A DNA stretch of 64,000 nt from NCBI RefSeq assembly GCF_030362815.1, contig NZ_JAUCGR010000001.1, positions 488,024-552,023 of the forward strand, in the 5' to 3' direction. The notes under the pieces are model-generated. The model was not told the origin of the DNA. It was given only the letters and a program-made list of their open reading frames with translations, and made no database searches. Origin of the DNA: Cellulomonas edaphi. Its GTDB lineage: Bacteria; Actinomycetota; Actinomycetes; Actinomycetales; Cellulomonadaceae. The translations under genes and the position numbers were made by a program. This document shows, piece after piece, positions 28,145 to 36,721 of the stretch (the stretch's first letter is position 1; each line of letters starts with the position of its first letter).

Positions 28145-29800
28145 ATGACCGTCATCACCCCCTCGCCCTCGCGCAACCGCCTCACCGACCCGTTCGCCCG
28201 CCCGCGCCTCGACGTGACCGGCCCGGCGGTCCCGGGGACCGAGCAGATTCTCACGCCCGAGGCGCTGGACTTCCTCACCGACCTGCACGCGCGGTTCGCC
28301 GGTCGCCGCCACGACCTGCTGCTCGGCCGTCAGCACCGCCGCGACCGGTTCTCGAACGGCATGGACCCGCAGTTCCAGCCGCTGACGGCGGGGATCCGCG
28401 CCGACCCCACGTGGCGGGTCGCCGGGCCGGGTCCCGGCCTGGAGGACCGGCGCGTCGAGATCACCGGGCCCACCGACCGCAAGATGACCGTCAACGCGCT
28501 GAACTCCGGCGCGAGGGTGTGGCTGGCGGACCACGAGGACGCGATGAGTCCCACGTGGGCCAACGTCGTGGGTGGCCAGCACAACCTGTTCGACGCGATC
28601 CGCGGCCAGGTGGACTTCACGACCAGCGAGGGCCGTGCGTACACGGTCGGTGAGCAGACGCCGACGATCGTGTTCCGCCCCCGAGGCTGGCACCTGACCG
28701 AGAAGCACCTCGACTTCGTCGACCGTGCGGGGCAGCACGCCGCCGCCTCCGCCAGCCTGGTGGACGCGGGCCTGTACCTGTTCCACAACGCGCAGGCGCT
28801 CATCGACGCGGGCCGTGGCCCCTACCTCTACCTGCCCAAGCTGGAGGGCTATCTCGAGGCGCGGCTCTGGGACGAGGTGTTCCGCTTCACCGAGGCCTAC
28901 CTGGGGCTGCGCTACGGGACCATCCGAGCCACGGTCCTCATCGAGACCATCACGGCGGCCTTCGAGATGGAGGAGATCCTCTACGAGCTGCGCGACCACT
29001 GCGCCGGCCTCAACGCGGGGCGGTGGGACTACATCTTCAGCGTCATCAAGAACTTCCGGAACCGTGGGCCGCGTTTCGTCCTCCCCGACCGGTCGGCGGT
29101 GACCATGACCGTGCCGTTCATGCGCGCGTACACGGAGCTGCTGGTCGCGACGTGCCACCGGCGTGGTGCTCAGGCGATCGGCGGGATGAGCGCCTTCATC
29201 CCCAACCGGCGAGACCCGGAGGTCACCGCGCGGGCGCTGGAGCAGGTGCGCGCGGACAAGCGCCGCGAGGCCGGCCAGGGCTTCGACGGCACCTGGGTCG
29301 CGCACCCCGACCTCGTGCCGGTGGCCCTGGAGGCGTTCGACGCGTTCCTCGGCGACCGCGCAGACCAGCGCGACCTCCTGCGCTCGGACGTCCACGTGAC
29401 CGCGGCCGAGCTCCTCGACATCCCTTCCGCAGGAGGCTCGGTCACGGATGCCGGGCTGCTGGCGAACGTCTCCGTCGCGGTCCGCTACCTCGAGTCGTGG
29501 CTGCGCGGCGTGGGCGCCGCGGCGATCGACAACCTCATGGAGGACGCGGCCACGGCCGAGATCTCCCGGTCGCAGGTGTGGCAGTGGGTGCACCAGGGCG
29601 TGGTGACCGCTTCCGGCACGCCCGTCACGGCCGACCACGTCCGCGCGGTGCTCGCGTCGGTGCTCTCCTCGGTCACCCGGTCGGAGGGCGACCGGTTCGA
29701 CGACGCCGCGAACCTGTTCGAGCAGGTGGCGCTCGCGGACGACTTCCCGACGTTCCTCACCGTGCCCGCGTACACGCAGTTCCTGGTGGAGCAGGCGTAG
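28145..29800 (+). CDS. aceB: Malate synthase A
   Basis: This enzyme condenses glyoxylate with acetyl-CoA to malate, the second glyoxylate-shunt step. The 551-residue protein has the isoform A motifs TDRKMTVNALNSGARVWLAD with HEDAMSPTW, FRPRGWHLTEKH, the catalytic RATVLIETITAAFEMEEILY and LNAGRWDYIFSVIKNFRN. The C-terminal plug has LESWLRGVGAAAIDNLMEDAA split by ordinary sequence. ATG at 28145 follows AACAGGAGCAG at good spacing; a GTG at 28127 is less likely. It is co-transcribed with aceA. Confidence 0.97.
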   Translation: MTVITPSPSRNRLTDPFARPRLDVTGPAVPGTEQILTPEALDFLTDLHARFAGRRHDLLLGRQHRRDRFSNGMDPQFQPLTAGIRADPTWRVAGPGPGLEDRRVEITGPTDRKMTVNALNSGARVWLADHEDAMSPTWANVVGGQHNLFDAIRGQVDFTTSEGRAYTVGEQTPTIVFRPRGWHLTEKHLDFVDRAGQHAAASASLVDAGLYLFHNAQALIDAGRGPYLYLPKLEGYLEARLWDEVFRFTEAYLGLRYGTIRATVLIETITAAFEMEEILYELRDHCAGLNAGRWDYIFSVIKNFRNRGPRFVLPDRSAVTMTVPFMRAYTELLVATCHRRGAQAIGGMSAFIPNRRDPEVTARALEQVRADKRREAGQGFDGTWVAHPDLVPVALEAFDAFLGDRADQRDLLRSDVHVTAAELLDIPSAGGSVTDAGLLANVSVAVRYLESWLRGVGAAAIDNLMEDAATAEISRSQVWQWVHQGVVTASGTPVTADHVRAVLASVLSSVTRSEGDRFDDAANLFEQVALADDFPTFLTVPAYTQFLVEQA

Positions 29801-29815
29801 CGGCGCAGGGCTGGG

Positions 29816-29846
29816 CGGCACACCGCGCGCGTGCGGCGATGTGCCG
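29816..29846 (+). terminator. Hairpin terminator after aceB
   Basis: CGGCACA (29816-29822) pairs with TGTGCCG (29840-29846), with an inner CCGC/GCGG stem. It lies 15 bases after the aceB stop. Confidence 0.65.
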
Positions 29847-29925
29847 TCCGGTCGCGGCCTCACCGAGGTGCGGCCAGCCTCGGGGCGGGTGACGATCGAA
29901 GGGTCCTCACCACGAAGGAGCCCTC

Positions 29926-30528
29926 ATGACCATCCGCGTCGCGATCGTCTACTACTCCGCCACGGGCAGCCTGCAGGCCATGGCCGAGCGGCTGGAGAAG
30001 GCCGCCGCCGGCACCGGGGCCGAGGTGCGCCGACGGCACGTGCGCGAGATCGCACCGCGCGAGGCCATCGAGTCGCGGCCTGAGTGGGCCGCCCACGTGG
30101 CCGCGCTGGCCGACGAGCCCGTCGCGGAACCCGCCGACATCGAGTGGGCGGACGTCGTCCTGCTCGGCTCGCCGACACGGTTCGGCAACGTCACGAGCCA
30201 GTTCCAGCAGTTCATCGACCTGCTGGGTCCCCTGTGGTCGCAGGGCAAGCTCGCCGACAAGGTCTACGCGGCGTTCACGTCGTCGCAGACGGAGCACGGC
30301 GGCCAGGAGACCACGCTGCTGTCGATCTACCGGATGGTGGCGCACTTCGGCGGGCTCGTCGTCGCGCCCGGCTACACGGATCCCGTGAAGTTCGCCGACG
30401 GCAACCCGTACGGCGTCTCGCACGCGTCGGGTGCCGACAACGACGAGCCGCTCGGGTCCGACGAGCTCGCCGCACTCGACCACCTGGCCCACCGCACCAT
30501 CGACATCGCGACGCGCCTCGCTGGGTAG
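29926..30528 (+). CDS. wrbA: NAD(P)H:quinone oxidoreductase, WrbA type
   Basis: This tetrameric FMN flavodoxin-like enzyme reduces quinones by two electrons. The 200-residue protein begins IRVAIVYYSATGSLQAMAERL, where YSATGS is the FMN phosphate loop. It has DVVLLGSPTRFGNVTSQFQQF (a WrbA signature), KVYAAFTSSQTEHGGQETTLL and a C-terminal VSHASGADNDEPL (the family has YGAS...G). A GAAGGAGCC ribosome-binding site precedes the ATG. It probably protects against quinone redox stress. It is a single gene. Confidence 0.92.
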   Translation: MTIRVAIVYYSATGSLQAMAERLEKAAAGTGAEVRRRHVREIAPREAIESRPEWAAHVAALADEPVAEPADIEWADVVLLGSPTRFGNVTSQFQQFIDLLGPLWSQGKLADKVYAAFTSSQTEHGGQETTLLSIYRMVAHFGGLVVAPGYTDPVKFADGNPYGVSHASGADNDEPLGSDELAALDHLAHRTIDIATRLAG

Positions 30529-30548
30529 ACGGCCCGCAACCCGCGCGG

Positions 30549-30971
30549 TCAGCCGTTCTCGTCGAAGAAGCAGAACGGGTGGCCCGCCGGGTCGATGAGC
30601 ACCCGCACGTGCTCCTGGGGCTGGAACTCGGCCAGCGTGGCCCCTCGCGCCAGCGCGTGCTCGACGGCTCGGGGCAGGTCGCTGACCAGCAGGTCGAGAT
30701 GCGACTGCATCTGCTGGTGGGGACCCGTCGCAGGCCAGACCGGAGGCTCGTAGAGAGGGTCGGTGTTGAACGAGAGGCCGGACCCACCGTGCGGAGGCCG
30801 GAGCATCGACCAGCCGGGCTCGTCGTAGATGCGGCGCCAGCCGAGCAGCGCCTCGTAGAAGTCGGCGAGCGCGTTCGCGTCGCGCGACTCGAGCACAGTG
30901 GCCGAGAGGCTGAACTCCAGCCCCTCGTGCTGGTTCGGGACCGCCGAGGGCGGGACGTCCGGCTCGCTCAT
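30549..30971 (-). CDS. VOC superfamily (glyoxalase-like) protein
   Basis: This 140-residue protein has FSLSATVLESRDANALADFY, EALLGWRRIYDEPGW, HLDLLVSDLPRAVEHALARG and RVLIDPAGHPFCFF, the paired beta-alpha-beta modules of the glyoxalase-like dioxygenase fold. No substrate is evident. It is convergent with wrbA, 20 bases apart, and preceded on its own strand by the Rossmann oxidoreductase gene with a terminator between. Confidence 0.88.
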   Translation of the reverse strand: MSEPDVPPSAVPNQHEGLEFSLSATVLESRDANALADFYEALLGWRRIYDEPGWSMLRPPHGGSGLSFNTDPLYEPPVWPATGPHQQMQSHLDLLVSDLPRAVEHALARGATLAEFQPQEHVRVLIDPAGHPFCFFDENG

Positions 30972-30991
30972 GCACCCAGGGTGCTCCGCCG

Positions 30992-31027
30992 CGCCGGATC
31001 CCGCGCGTGCAGGCGCGGGATCCGGCG
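30992..31027 (-). terminator. Hairpin terminator of the Rossmann oxidoreductase gene
   Basis: A perfect 15-bp stem CGCCGGATCCCGCGC / GCGCGGGATCCGGCG (30992-31006, 31013-31027) with loop GTGCAG lies just beyond the stop at 31036. Confidence 0.85.
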
Positions 31028-31035
31028 AGGGCGCA

Positions 31036-31671
31036 TCAGCGAGCGGCAGCCGCCAGCGCGTGCGTGAGGCCGGCGGCGTCGAGCTCGGGCCCGTAGGCGG
31101 GCAGGTCCCGCTGGTAGCGCCATCCCTCGGAGAGCGGGCCCGCGTCCACGACGTCGAAGCCGATGCGGTCGATGAAGGCGGCGGCCGTCGCCTTCGCGGC
31201 CTCGGAGTCGCCGGCGATCGCCAGCGCCCGGCGCCCGGGTGTCCCGCTCGGCACGCCCTGCGAGCCGAGGTGGGCGGCCGTGATGTGGTTGAAGGCCTTC
31301 ACGACGTGCGCGGAGCCCAGGTGGTCCGCGAGCACCTCGGCCGAGGTGGTGGAGCCGCTGTCGATCGCGTCGACGTGGCCGTCCCGCTCCCAGTAGTAGT
31401 TGTTGGTGTCGATGACGACCTTGCCCGCGAGCTGCTCCGCGGGGATCTGGTCGACCGCGTGGAACGGGACGCTGACGACGACGAGGTCGCCGGCCTCGGC
31501 CGCCTCGGCGGCGGTACCGGCCCGTGCGCGGTCGCCGAGCTCCGCGACGAGGTCGACGAGGGTGTGGGGTCCGCGGGAGTTGGAGACGACGACGTCGTAG
31601 CCGTGCTTCGCGGCCAGTCGGGCGAGCGTGCCGCCGATGTGGCCGCTGCCGATGATTCCGATGGTGGTCAT
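31036..31671 (-). CDS. NAD(P)-binding oxidoreductase of the F420-dependent NADP reductase family
   Basis: This 211-residue Rossmann protein starts MTTIGIIGSGHIGGTLARLA, with the GxGxxG dinucleotide motif, followed by VVVSNSRGPHTL where Ser/Asn/Ser/Arg would bind the NADP 2'-phosphate. AGDLVVVSVPFHAVDQIP, GKVVIDTNNYYWERDG and VVKAFNHITAAHL are typical of the Fno/YrpG-like family. Whether it uses F420 cannot be told. A longer frame upstream to 31785 exists, but the motif spacing favours ATG at 31671. Confidence 0.85.
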   Translation of the reverse strand: MTTIGIIGSGHIGGTLARLAAKHGYDVVVSNSRGPHTLVDLVAELGDRARAGTAAEAAEAGDLVVVSVPFHAVDQIPAEQLAGKVVIDTNNYYWERDGHVDAIDSGSTTSAEVLADHLGSAHVVKAFNHITAAHLGSQGVPSGTPGRRALAIAGDSEAAKATAAAFIDRIGFDVVDAGPLSEGWRYQRDLPAYGPELDAAGLTHALAAAAR

Positions 31672-32013
31672 GGCCGTGGCAACCCGCGGCGGCGGCGCGC
31701 TGTTCCCCGGTGGCGAAAAGCCTTGGCGCCACGCGGCAGCCGGACGTACCGTCGAGCTACACGGGAAGGAGGTGGTCTGAGACATGAAGTCTTCTTGGAC
31801 GCGTGAGGTGACTGTCCGCTAGTCGCCCGAGTACTCGGACGGATTGCCAAGTCCGCCCGCTTGCCACGCCGGACCGCTCCGGCAAGGCGGCGAGCGAATT
31901 CACGGCAGTCACCGCAGCCCGTGGGAGCCGCGATCTCGTCCATCGCGGCGGGGCCCTCGACGAGGGTCCGGCCCACGGGCTGTTCCCTGCCCGCAGCATG
32001 GCAAGGTGGGGTC
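31672..32013. promoter_or_regulatory. Intergenic region with a promoter-leader module and stem-loops upstream of map
   Basis: Plus-strand elements are a possible promoter TTGGCG (31723-31728), an 18-base spacer and TACCGT (31747-31752). A full ribosome-binding site AAGGAGGT (31766-31773) and a 12-codon reading frame (31784-31822) follow. Then come several inverted repeats: CCGAGTACTCGG (31827-31838), GGAC...GTCC (about 31837-31854), GCCGGA/TCCGGC (31868-31873, 31878-31883) and CCGCGAT/ATCGCGG (31928-31934, 31942-31948). Confidence 0.5.
31784..31822 (+). CDS. Candidate 12-residue leader peptide / micro-ORF
   Basis: ATG at 31784 opens the frame MKSSWTREVTVR, closed by TAG at 31820-31822. A perfect AAGGAGGT ribosome-binding site lies ten bases upstream, and a plausible promoter lies just before that, giving a very short leader of about 25 bases. 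It is followed by stem-loops and, 191 bases later, by map on the same strand. A regulatory leader peptide is one reading; a free-standing tiny protein is another. I do not recognise the peptide. Confidence 0.45.
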   Translation: MKSSWTREVTVR

Positions 32014-32778
32014 GTGGCCCTGAAGACACCTGCCGAAGTCAACGCGATGCGTCCCGCCGGGAAGTTCATCGCCAGCGTGCTGTCCTCCGTGCGCGACGTC
32101 GCGCGCGAGGGGATGACGCTCAAGGACCTCGACCGGCACGCGCACCAGATGATCGACGCCGCCGGAGCGAAGTCCGTCTACCTCGGCTACCACCCGTCGT
32201 TCGGTGCGATGCCCTACCCGGGGGTGCTGTGCACCTCGGTCAACGACGCCGCGCTGCACGGCCTCCCCAGCGACTACGTGCTGCAGGACGGCGACGTGCT
32301 GAGCATCGACTTCGCCGCGCAGGTGCAGGGCTGGGTCGCCGACTCGGCGCTCACGTTCCAGATCGGCACGACGACGCCCGAGGCGACCAGGCTCATCGAG
32401 ACCACCGAGCGCGCGCTCGCGGCGGGCATCGCAGCCGCGCGACCGGGCGGCCGGATGGGCGACATCTCCGAGGCGATCGGGACCATCGGGCGCGCCGGCG
32501 GCTTCGGCATCAACGCCGACTTCGGCGGGCACGGCGTGGGGCGGACCATGCACGAGGACCCCCACGTGGCCAACCTCGGCCGCGCACGGACGGGGATCAA
32601 GCTCAACGCCGGGCTCGTCATCGCGATCGAGCCGTGGTTCATGGCGGGCGGTGACGGCTACGTGATCGACCCCGACGGGTGGACCATCCGCACCGCGGAC
32701 GGCTCGCTCGCAGCGCACGCGGAGCACACCGTCGCGATCACCCGCGACGGGCCCGTGGTGCTCACGGCGCGGGACTGA
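32014..32778 (+). CDS. map: Type I methionyl aminopeptidase
   Basis: This enzyme removes N-terminal methionine from nascent proteins. The 254-residue protein has all five metal ligands: Asp in VLSIDFAAQ, Asp in VADSALTF, His in GGHGVGRTMHEDP, Glu in IAIEPWF and Glu in AEHTVAIT. The active-site His is in YHPSFGAMPYPGVLC. The GTG at 32014 gives MALKTPAEVNAMRPAGKF, the usual family start; the upstream frame is unlikely coding. Its last 17 bases overlap the convergent M18 peptidase gene. Many actinobacteria have more than one map copy. Confidence 0.95.
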   Translation: MALKTPAEVNAMRPAGKFIASVLSSVRDVAREGMTLKDLDRHAHQMIDAAGAKSVYLGYHPSFGAMPYPGVLCTSVNDAALHGLPSDYVLQDGDVLSIDFAAQVQGWVADSALTFQIGTTTPEATRLIETTERALAAGIAAARPGGRMGDISEAIGTIGRAGGFGINADFGGHGVGRTMHEDPHVANLGRARTGIKLNAGLVIAIEPWFMAGGDGYVIDPDGWTIRTADGSLAAHAEHTVAITRDGPVVLTARD

Positions 32779-34024
32779 GCACCGCGGCCATCGCCCGGGT
32801 CAGGTACCAGGGGTCGACGACCGCGCACAGCTCGCGCGCGGAGTGCATCGACAGGATGGGCACGCCCACGTCGACGGTCCGCAGCCCCAACCGGGTCGCC
32901 GTGATGGGGCCGATGGTGGAGCCGCACGGCACCGCGTTGTTCGAGACGAACGCCTGGCTCGGCACGCCGGCCCGCTCGCACGCCGCCTGCCACAGCGCGG
33001 CACCCGCGGCGTCGGTGGCATAGCGCTGGTTCGCGTTGATCTTGAGGATCGGACCGCCGCCGGCCACCGGGACGGTGCCGGGGTCGTGCCGCTCGGCGTA
33101 GTTCGGGTGCACCGAGTGGCCGACGTCGCTCGAGACGCACAGCGACGACGCGAGCGCCCGGTGCGCCTGCTCACCGTCGGCGCCCAGGCCCGAGCGGATG
33201 CGGGACAGGACGTCCTGGAGGAAGGGGCCGGCCGCGCCCGAGCGCGTCGCCGAGCCGACCTCCTCGTGGTCGAAGGCGGCCAGCACCGTGATGACGTCCG
33301 GCTCGGTGGCGAGCAGTGCCGTCAGCGCCGCGTGGGTGGACAGCAGGTTGTCGAGCCGGGGGGAGGCGAACAGCTCGTCGTCGGCGCCGAACACCCGCGC
33401 CTCCTGGGTGTCGACGACCGAGAGGTCCCAGCCCAGCACGTCGGCGGGGTCGCACACGCCGTCGACCACCGCGGCGAGCAGGCCCGGCGCGTCGCCGATC
33501 CCCCACACCGGCTGCGTGTGCCGCTGCTTGTCGAGCGCGAGCCCGTCGTTGGCCTGCCGGTCCAGGTGGATGGCGAGCTGCGGGATGCGCAGCAGAGGTC
33601 CGGTGCGCACCAGGTGCTCGCCGTCGCGGGTGGCGACGCGGCCCGCGAGAGCGAGCTCGCGGTCGAGCCACGAGTTGAGCAGCGGCCCGCCGTAGACCTC
33701 GACCGACGCCTGCCGCCAGCCCGCACGTGAGGCGTCCGGGGTGGGCTTGAGCGTGAAGCCCGGCGAGTCGGTGTGGGTGCCGAGCACCGTGACGGGCGTC
33801 GTCGGGCCCGCGCCGACGGGCACCACCCACGCGATGGCCGCGCCGTCGCGGACGACGACGTGCCGGCCGGGCCCGGCCGGCCAGGCGTCGGACTCGGACA
33901 GGTCCGAGAAGCCGGCCGCGACCGCGCGGCGGGACACCTCGTGCGCGGCGTGGAACGACGACGGCGAGGCGGCGACGAAGGCGGCGAGGTCGGTGACGTG
34001 GGCGTGGGCATCGGCGGGAGGCAC
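32762..34024 (-). CDS. apeB: M18 family aminopeptidase (aspartyl aminopeptidase type)
   Basis: This cytoplasmic dodecameric zinc peptidase removes acidic N-terminal residues. The 420-residue protein has the metal and catalytic motifs VLGTHTDSPGFTLKP, FASPRLDNLLSTHAAL, VLAAFDHEEVGSATR, SSDVGHSVHPNYAERHDP and VPILSMHSARE. The C-terminus overlaps map by 17 bases tail to tail. It starts at GTG 34024, inside the terminator hairpin of the upstream ABC operon. Confidence 0.94.
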   Translation of the reverse strand: MPPADAHAHVTDLAAFVAASPSSFHAAHEVSRRAVAAGFSDLSESDAWPAGPGRHVVVRDGAAIAWVVPVGAGPTTPVTVLGTHTDSPGFTLKPTPDASRAGWRQASVEVYGGPLLNSWLDRELALAGRVATRDGEHLVRTGPLLRIPQLAIHLDRQANDGLALDKQRHTQPVWGIGDAPGLLAAVVDGVCDPADVLGWDLSVVDTQEARVFGADDELFASPRLDNLLSTHAALTALLATEPDVITVLAAFDHEEVGSATRSGAAGPFLQDVLSRIRSGLGADGEQAHRALASSLCVSSDVGHSVHPNYAERHDPGTVPVAGGGPILKINANQRYATDAAGAALWQAACERAGVPSQAFVSNNAVPCGSTIGPITATRLGLRTVDVGVPILSMHSARELCAVVDPWYLTRAMAAVLSPAP

Positions 34025-34055
34025 GCCCCGATCGTCTCAGGTGACGACCGGGGCG
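34024..34055 (-). terminator. Hairpin terminator of the ABC exporter operon
   Basis: CGCCCCGATCGTC (34024-34036) pairs with GACGACCGGGGCG (34043-34055) with one mismatch and loop TCAGGT. It lies downstream of the permease stop. Confidence 0.65.
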
Positions 34056-34068
34056 CGCCGCGCGAACC

Positions 34069-34857
34069 TCAGAGCGAGCGCTGGTAGCTGCGCATCGCCC
34101 GCAGCGACCACCACGCGACCGCCGCGGCCAGCGCCGTGAGCCAGAGCGAGCGCGTCGCCACGAGCCCCCAGTCGACGTCCGGTGACATGGCGGTCTGCGC
34201 GACGGACGTGGCCCAGGTGAGCGGGTTGAGCTTCGCGGCGGTCGCCACCCAGTCCGGGAGCAGCTGCGCCGGCATGAGCGCGGTCGAGACGAACGTCGCG
34301 GGCAGCACCACGATGGTCGAGATGCCGATCAGCGCGGTCTGGTCGCGCGCGAGCAGCGCCACGGCCGCCGAGACCGAGCAGAACGCCGCGGCGAGGAGCA
34401 CCGAGGCGCCGAGGGCGACGGCCATGCCGACCGCACCCCCGGAGTAGTGCGCGCCGGCGAGCGCGCCGATGGCGAGCACCATCACGCCCTGCACGACGCA
34501 GATCATCAGCTGCTGAACCAGCTGCCCGAGCACCAGCGCGGAGCGCGAGACCGGAGAGGACAGCAGCCGGTCCATGACGCCCGAGCGGATGTCCTCGATG
34601 AAGCCGGTCCCGGCCCACGCGCCGGAGTACAGGACGGTCATCATGAGGATGCCCGGCACGAGGAACGTGAGGTAGTCGTCGTGCCCGAAGCCGGGGACCT
34701 GCGCGACCGACTGGAAGACGTTGCCGAACAGCACGATCCAGATGACCGGCTGCACGATGGCCACCCCGAGCCCCCAGGGCTGGCGGATCGCGTCGGTCAC
34801 CCACCGCCGCGTGACCTGGTCGAGCTGGGTTCCCCAGCCCGCGGTCGCGGCGCTCAT
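34069..34857 (-). CDS. ABC-2 type transporter permease (DrrB-like)
   Basis: This 262-residue protein has six transmembrane helices of the ABC-2 type and the family segments VTDAIRQPWGLGVAIVQPVIW and GFIEDIRSGVMDRLLSSPVSRSA. The latter is the coupling-helix region with an E-x-x-x-G-x-x-x-x-L-x-x-x-P pattern. LLARDQTALIGISTIVVLPATF and a later LNPLTWAT follow. ATG at 34857 overlaps the ATPase stop (ATGA). Together they form an exporter for drugs or lipids; the substrate is unknown. Confidence 0.93.
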   Translation of the reverse strand: MSAATAGWGTQLDQVTRRWVTDAIRQPWGLGVAIVQPVIWIVLFGNVFQSVAQVPGFGHDDYLTFLVPGILMMTVLYSGAWAGTGFIEDIRSGVMDRLLSSPVSRSALVLGQLVQQLMICVVQGVMVLAIGALAGAHYSGGAVGMAVALGASVLLAAAFCSVSAAVALLARDQTALIGISTIVVLPATFVSTALMPAQLLPDWVATAAKLNPLTWATSVAQTAMSPDVDWGLVATRSLWLTALAAAVAWWSLRAMRSYQRSL

Positions 34858-35852
34858 CGGGCCACCTCCACGGTCTCGGCCGAGGTCCACGAGCGCCCGG
34901 CGTGGCGCAGGTACACGTCGTCGAGGGTGGGTCGGGAGACGGCGACGGCGCCGTGGCGCACGCCCGCGGACTGCAGCGCGGCGATGGTGGGCCCGACCAG
35001 CATCGGGCCGTCCGGGGTGCGCGCGACGAGCCGGCCCGCTGGACCCTCGACGTGCACGAGGACCTCGTCGAGGCCCGGCACGGCGCCCGCGACCCGCCGG
35101 ACCAGGTCGGCGTCGGGCTCGACCAGGTCGACCGTGAGGGTGTCGCCCCTGAGGGTCGCCTTGAGCTCGTCGGGCGTGCCCGCCGCCACCACCCGTCCGC
35201 GGTCGACGATGCTGAGGCCGTCCGCGAGCCGGTCCGCCTCCTCGAGGTAGTGCGTCGTGAGGAGGACCGTGAGCGCGTCCTCTCCCGACAGCCGCCGGAT
35301 CTCGTCCCACATGGCCGCGCGAGCCTCGGGGTCCAGGCCCGTCGTGGGCTCGTCGAGGAACAGCACATGAGGCGAGCCCACCAGCCCGAGCGCGACGTCG
35401 AGCTTGCGCCGCGTGCCGCCCGACAGCGTGGCCGCACCGCGGTCGGCGTACTCGGCGAACCCGAACCGGTCGACGAGCTCGGCGGCGCGGGCGGAGGCCG
35501 CCGCACGGCCCAGGCCGCGCAGCCGGGCCGCCATGACGAGGTTCTCGCGGGGAGTCAGCAGCTGGTCGGCGCCCGTGCCCTGCGACACGTAGCCGATGCG
35601 GCGCCGCACCTGCCCGGGCTCCCGTATGACGTCCTGGCCGGCGACGCGCGCCGCACCCGAGGTGGGGGTCGACAGCGTGGTCAGCACCTTCGTGGTGGTG
35701 GACTTGCCCGCGCCGTTGGGGCCGAGCAGACCGTGCACCGTCCCGGCGGGGACCGTGAGCGTGAGGCCGTCGAGGGCCCGGACGTCCGGCCGGCCTCGGC
35801 CGCCGGGATAGGTCTTGACGAGGTCGTGAGCCTCGATCGCGGATGCAGACAT
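34854..35852 (-). CDS. ABC transporter ATP-binding protein (DrrA-like)
   Basis: This 332-residue ATPase has Walker A LGPNGAGKSTTTK, Q-loop YVSQGTGADQLLTPREN, signature LSGGTRRKLDVALG, Walker B VLFLDEPTTGLDP and H-loop LLTTHYLEEADRLADG. A C-terminal DUF4162-like domain (TLRGDTLTVDLVEPDADLVR) follows. ATG at 35852 gives MSASAIEAHDLVKTYPGG; the longer frame upstream is unlikely. PadR-family regulators commonly control such exporters, and one lies immediately upstream on the same strand. Confidence 0.95.
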   Translation of the reverse strand: MSASAIEAHDLVKTYPGGRGRPDVRALDGLTLTVPAGTVHGLLGPNGAGKSTTTKVLTTLSTPTSGAARVAGQDVIREPGQVRRRIGYVSQGTGADQLLTPRENLVMAARLRGLGRAAASARAAELVDRFGFAEYADRGAATLSGGTRRKLDVALGLVGSPHVLFLDEPTTGLDPEARAAMWDEIRRLSGEDALTVLLTTHYLEEADRLADGLSIVDRGRVVAAGTPDELKATLRGDTLTVDLVEPDADLVRRVAGAVPGLDEVLVHVEGPAGRLVARTPDGPMLVGPTIAALQSAGVRHGAVAVSRPTLDDVYLRHAGRSWTSAETVEVAR

Positions 35853-35967
35853 GGGTGATCGCCTTCTCGGGTCGTGTCCCCCCGCCGGGCGGCGGGGGCG
35901 GAGACCGGGGCCCACCTATGCTGAGCGTGCAGCGGATCGCACGGGGGAACCCGGTCGGTTCGTCGTC

Positions 35968-36001
35968 GATCGGCCCGGGTGTTGCCGCACCTGGGCCGAT
36001 C
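35968..36001 (-). terminator. Hairpin terminator between padR and the ABC genes
   Basis: GATCGGCCCGGGTG pairs with CACCTGGGCCGATC (one bulge) across 35968-36001. A second hairpin of CCCGGGCA/TGCCCGGG sits at 36007-36024. This would largely separate padR from the ABC genes transcriptionally. Confidence 0.7.
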
Positions 36002-36032
36002 TTGTGCCCGGGCACTGCCCGGGTGGTCTGAG

Positions 36033-36692
36033 TCAGCCGCCCTCGAAGAACGGCGCGAGCGCGTCGGCGAGCTGGTCGGGATCGATGCGGCCGCCCGGGG
36101 ACTGCGCGTGCAGGGTGCGCCACAGCTCGACACCACCGAGGCTGCCGTCGGCGATGGAGGCCGCGAGCCCGTTGACGAAGCCGAGCTCCGCGCGCAGCAC
36201 GGCCAGCTCGTAGTCGGCCTCCAGCGCGAAGACGTCGGGCAGCCCCTGGGCGCGGGCGCCGTCCACCGTGGTCGCAAGGACGGTGATCGCGCGGTCCAGG
36301 TTCGCCGCTCGAAGGCGGAGCAGGCGCGCGACGTCGTCGGGGGGCAGCAGGGGGAGGAACGACAGCGCAGCCTCGAACTGCGGGAACTCCTTGACCGGTG
36401 TCTGCACCAGGTCGGTCATCCAGTCGACCGCCTCCGCGGCGCCCGCGTCGGTGATCCGGTAGACCGTGCGCTGCGGCCTGTTGCCCTCGCGCTCGGTGGA
36501 CGCCGCCTCGACGAGCCCGTGCTTCACCAGCGAGTCGACCACCGAGTAGAGCGAGCCGAAGTTCAGGCGCACCGACTCGTCCTTGCGCCGCTCGCGCAGC
36601 GTCATCGACATCTCGTACGGGTGCATGGGTCGCTCCCACAGGAGCGCGAGCACGGCGAGGGCCAGCGGGTTGTTGCGCGTCCTCCCGGCCAT
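36033..36692 (-). CDS. PadR family transcriptional regulator
   Basis: This 219-residue protein has an N-terminal winged helix (NPLALAVLALLWERPMHPYE, FGSLYSVVDSLVKHGLVEA, RTVYRITDAGAAEAVDWM) and a long C-terminal helical dimerisation domain of the Vir_act_alpha_C type. ATG at 36692 gives MAGRTRNNPLALAV, the standard start; upstream codons in this frame are a shadow of the opposite gene. It probably represses itself and the neighbouring ABC exporter. Confidence 0.92.
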   Translation of the reverse strand: MAGRTRNNPLALAVLALLWERPMHPYEMSMTLRERRKDESVRLNFGSLYSVVDSLVKHGLVEAASTEREGNRPQRTVYRITDAGAAEAVDWMTDLVQTPVKEFPQFEAALSFLPLLPPDDVARLLRLRAANLDRAITVLATTVDGARAQGLPDVFALEADYELAVLRAELGFVNGLAASIADGSLGGVELWRTLHAQSPGGRIDPDQLADALAPFFEGG

Positions 36693-36721
36693 CGTCACTC
36701 CTCGCGATCGAATGTTCTGGA

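Noticed and set aside
31668..32123. 151-codon minus-strand frame covering the map leader
   Set aside because: It overlaps the map coding region and has non-protein-like composition; the region is better explained by the leader elements on the plus strand.
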